From: Flavisphingomonas formosensis
Lineage (GTDB): Bacteria > Pseudomonadota > Alphaproteobacteria > Sphingomonadales > Sphingomonadaceae
Assembly (NCBI RefSeq): GCF_009755815.1
Contig: NZ_WRPK01000011.1
Span: forward strand, 124,001-188,000
DNA: 64,000 bases
Direction: 5' to 3'
The notes under the pieces are model-generated. The model saw nothing but the letters and a program-made list of their open reading frames with translations, did not search any database and was not told the origin of the DNA. Below, piece after piece: positions 61,556 to 64,000 of the stretch (positions within the stretch are counted from its first letter, which is position 1; the number at the start of each line of letters is the position of its first letter). The position numbers and the translations under genes are program-made.

Positions 61556-63139
61556 ATGCGTGACTTTTCGCAATTGCTGGACGGGCTCGTCTACACGCGT
61601 TCGCGCAATGCCAAGCTCAAGCTCATCGCCGATTATCTCCGCCGCACGCCCGATCCGGACAGGGGCTGGGCGATGGCGGCGCTTACCGGTTCGCTCGACC
61701 TGCCGGCGGTGAAGGGCGCGGCAATCCGTGCGCTGGCCGAGCAGCGGGTCGATCCCGTGCTACTGGCGATGAGCTACGATTATGTCGGCGATCTCGCCGA
61801 GACGGTGGCGCTGATCTGGCCCAAGCCGGGCGAGGAGCCGGCCGAGATCGACGATGGCACGTTGCGGCTCGGCGCCGTGGTCGACCGGCTGTCGGCGCTG
61901 GGCCGCAGCGAGGCGCCGGGCGCGCTGGGGGCGATGCTCGATCATCTCGATGCCAGTGGCCGCTTCGCGCTGCTCAAGCTCGCTACCGGCGGGCTGCGCG
62001 TCGGCGTCTCGGCACGGCTCGCAAAGACCGCGCTGGCGCAGGCATTCGAACTGGACGTCGATGCGGTGGAGGAGGTCTGGCACGGACTGCGGCCGCCCTA
62101 CGCGACGCTGTTCGCCTGGGGCGAGGGGCGGATGGAGCGACCGGATCCGGCCGATACGCCGGTGTTCCGGCCGTTCATGCTCGCCCACCCGCTCGAGGAT
62201 CTGCGCGTCGATCTCGCCGATTATGCCGCAGAATGGAAATGGGACGGGATCCGCGTCCAGATCGTCGGTGCAGGCGGCGAGACCCGCCTCTACAGCCGCG
62301 CAGGCGATGATATCAGCAGCGCCTTTCCGGATGTTGCACGGGCCTTTACGGCGCGTGGCGTGCTGGACGGCGAATTGCTGGTGCGGGGCGAGCATCAAGC
62401 CGGCGAGGCCGGCAGCTTCAATGCGCTGCAGCAGCGGCTTGGGCGCAAACAGGTCTCCGCCAGGATGCTGGCCGATTACCCCGCCTTCGTGCGGCTCTAT
62501 GACATATTGTTCGACGGAGCCGAAGATGTGCGTGAGCTGGGCTGGAGCGAGCGCCGCCCCCGGCTCGAGCGCTTCGCCGCGGCGCTGGATCCGATCCGCT
62601 TCGACGTTTCGGCGCTTATCCAGGCCGAGGACTTCGATGCGCTGGAGACGATACGCGCCGGCGCGCGCGAGGCGGCGATCGAGGGCGTGATGCTGAAGCG
62701 GCGCGACTCCCCCTACGTCGCGGGGCGACGCACGGGCCTCTGGTACAAATGGAAGCGCGACCCGCTCACCGCGGATTGCGTGATGATGTACGCGCAGCGC
62801 GGTCATGGGAAGCGGTCGAGCTTCTATTCCGACTATACCTTCGGCTGCTGGACCGAGACCGGAGAGCTGCTCCCCGTCGGCAAGGCCTATTCGGGCTTCA
62901 CCGACGAGGAACTGATCTGGCTCGACCGCTTCGTGCGCAACCATACGGTGGGCCGCTTCGGTCCAGTGCGCGAGGTGGAGAAGACACTGGTGCTGGAGGT
63001 GGCGTTCGATTCCATTCACGATTCGAAACGCCACAAGTCCGGTCTCGCCATGCGCTTTCCGCGCGTCGCCCGTATCCGGCAGGACAAGCCAGCGGCGGAA
63101 GCGGACCGCATCGAGACGCTGCGGCGAATGATCGTGTGA
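61556..63139 (+). CDS. ATP-dependent DNA ligase
   Basis: 527 residues. N-terminal DNA-binding domain (1-200), the nucleotidyltransferase motif KWDGIR (about residue 225, adenylated Lys), VLDGELLV and motif V KRRDSPYVAGRRTGLWYKWK (about 378), then an OB-fold. It resembles the cisplatin-damage-response ligases that act outside replication, often beside an exonuclease gene, absent here. A stress promoter precedes it. Confidence 0.9.
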   Translation: MRDFSQLLDGLVYTRSRNAKLKLIADYLRRTPDPDRGWAMAALTGSLDLPAVKGAAIRALAEQRVDPVLLAMSYDYVGDLAETVALIWPKPGEEPAEIDDGTLRLGAVVDRLSALGRSEAPGALGAMLDHLDASGRFALLKLATGGLRVGVSARLAKTALAQAFELDVDAVEEVWHGLRPPYATLFAWGEGRMERPDPADTPVFRPFMLAHPLEDLRVDLADYAAEWKWDGIRVQIVGAGGETRLYSRAGDDISSAFPDVARAFTARGVLDGELLVRGEHQAGEAGSFNALQQRLGRKQVSARMLADYPAFVRLYDILFDGAEDVRELGWSERRPRLERFAAALDPIRFDVSALIQAEDFDALETIRAGAREAAIEGVMLKRRDSPYVAGRRTGLWYKWKRDPLTADCVMMYAQRGHGKRSSFYSDYTFGCWTETGELLPVGKAYSGFTDEELIWLDRFVRNHTVGRFGPVREVEKTLVLEVAFDSIHDSKRHKSGLAMRFPRVARIRQDKPAAEADRIETLRRMIV

Positions 63140-63167
63140 GCATGCGGGCCGCCGCAGGGGGCGGTGC

Positions 63168-64000
63168 TCAACCGGCCTCGATCAGCGCACGCTCGACGAT
63201 GGCGACGAAGTTGCGGCAGGCGGCCGAAGCGGCGCGGTGGCGGATCAGCCACATCCGGCTGATCGCAGACGGATCGGCGAGCGGCAGATAGACCACATTG
63301 TCGGTATGCAGTGCGCTCAACGAGCGGCTGACCACCGAGATGCCGAGCCCGGCGGCGATGAGGCCAAGCAGGGTGGAAAGCTCACGCGTCTCCTGGGCGA
63401 TGCGCAGCTCATGGCCGGACTGGCGCCACAACATCTCCACCTGCTCGTTGAAGCCCGCGCCGGGATCGCGCTCGTAGATCACCAGCCGCTCGTCCGCGAT
63501 GTCCGAGATGGCAAGCGGTTCCCTGCGTTGGGCGAGGGGATGATCCGCGCGCATCGCGACCAGCAGCGGCTCCACCAGTAGCGCCGTGGTGACGAGATCC
63601 GCGGGAAGGCCGGGCAGTTCCAGCCCGCGCAGGAAGCCGATATCCAGCCGGCGCTCCACTGCTGCCTCGATCTGCCGCGCGCGGGCCATTTCCGAAAGGG
63701 TGAGGTGCACCTCGGGATAGGCCTGGCGATAATCGAACAGCGCGCGCGAGATGGCCGGCGTGAAGGGTGCCGAGGCGGTGAAGCCGATGCTGAGCTCGCC
63801 CAGCTCGCCATGCTGCGCGCGGCGGGCCACCTGGACGGCGTGGACCGCCTGCTCGAGAATGCGGCGGGCCTCCACCAGGAACAGCTTGCCGGCTTCGGTC
63901 AGCTCGACGCGGCGGCTGGTGCGATCGAACAGGAAGACGCCTAATTCGTCTTCGAGCGCGCGAATCTGCTGGCTGAGCGGTGGCTGCGAGATGCCCAGCC
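63168..64000 (-). CDS. LysR-family transcriptional regulator (3' part; runs off right edge)
   Basis: The frame continues past base 64000, so the N terminus is missing. The last visible part of the HTH reads [20 protein letters not shown] and [12 protein letters not shown], followed by the LysR substrate domain ([31 protein letters not shown] at the first strand) up to the stop near 63168. Ligand unknown. It is convergent to the DNA ligase, 28 bp apart; its target probably lies to the right of the window. Confidence 0.88.
   Translation of the reverse strand, partial: LGISQPPLSQQIRALEDELGVFLFDRTSRRVELTEAGKLFLVEARRILEQAVHAVQVARRAQHGELGELSIGFTASAPFTPAISRALFDYRQAYPEVHLTLSEMARARQIEAAVERRLDIGFLRGLELPGLPADLVTTALLVEPLLVAMRADHPLAQRREPLAISDIADERLVIYERDPGAGFNEQVEMLWRQSGHELRIAQETRELSTLLGLIAAGLGISVVSRSLSALHTDNVVYLPLADPSAISRMWLIRHRAASAACRNFVAIVERALIEAG

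Overview
The window is GC-rich chromosomal DNA from an alphaproteobacterium, most likely a member of the Sphingomonadaceae. The evidence is the gene order rpmF-plsX-fabH-ihfA-merR, nadD-rsfS-rlmH-envC-ctpA-dsbB-coq7, lgt-ndufaf7-pgeF, SUV3-type helicase-S4-fdxA-carD, a SciP-type CtrA inhibitor (DUF1153), and two candidate EcfG-type (alphaproteobacterial general stress response) promoters. I found no rRNA, no convincing tRNA, no CRISPR array, no transposase and no prophage gene. Most of the window is core genome.

Layout. 1-1.7 kb: an ArsR-type regulator (cut by the left edge) divergent from a fatty-acid desaturase, then a MAPEG membrane protein. 1.7-4.9 kb: L32, phospholipid and fatty-acid initiation enzymes, IHF alpha and a MerR regulator. 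4.9-12 kb: proA, a ribbon-helix-helix/ParE-type toxin-antitoxin pair translationally coupled to nadD, then RsfS, RlmH, an EnvC-like murein hydrolase activator, a C-terminal processing protease, DsbB and Coq7. 12-20 kb: two tandem paralogous secreted four-cysteine proteins of unknown function, a DUF885 metallopeptidase, Smc, two DsbA-like thiol oxidoreductases and a DUF721/DciA-like protein. 20-25.5 kb: mutY-nudC, pheA, a membrane cytochrome c, a LOG-family nucleosidase and an extensin-like lipoprotein. 25.6-33.9 kb: DUF445, an RND pump with adaptor, two GlsB/YeaQ-type stress membrane proteins, a SIMPL protein, SciP and an orphan. 34-48 kb: MnmA, Lgt, NDUFAF7-like methyltransferase, PgeF, VOC protein, a PLP enzyme, an alpha/beta-hydrolase-like orphan, MurA, a Crp/Fnr regulator, an M23 peptidase, the SUV3-like helicase, an S4 protein and FdxA. 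48-50.8 kb: DUF2167 protein plus a 39-residue membrane microprotein, CarD, and a GIN-domain protein.

The most distinctive accessory block is a complete cellulose synthesis operon at about 50.9-61.4 kb: a small BcsR/BcsP-like protein, BcsQ, a single-chain BcsA-BcsB fusion with a PilZ domain and an internal signal-peptide-like junction, BcsC with a tryptophan-studded low-complexity linker, BcsD and the GH8 endoglucanase BcsZ. Almost all junctions overlap or are a few bases apart, so it should be one transcript making, exporting and trimming cellulose under cyclic di-GMP control. Two copies of a hairpin-forming dispersed repeat lie close outside this operon, one on each side. After it come an ATP-dependent DNA ligase with a near-ideal EcfG promoter and a LysR regulator cut by the right edge.

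The best leads for something new are the toxin-antitoxin pair wired to an essential NAD gene, the tandem four-cysteine secreted proteins near disulfide-forming enzymes, the BcsC linker, and the stress-type promoters.
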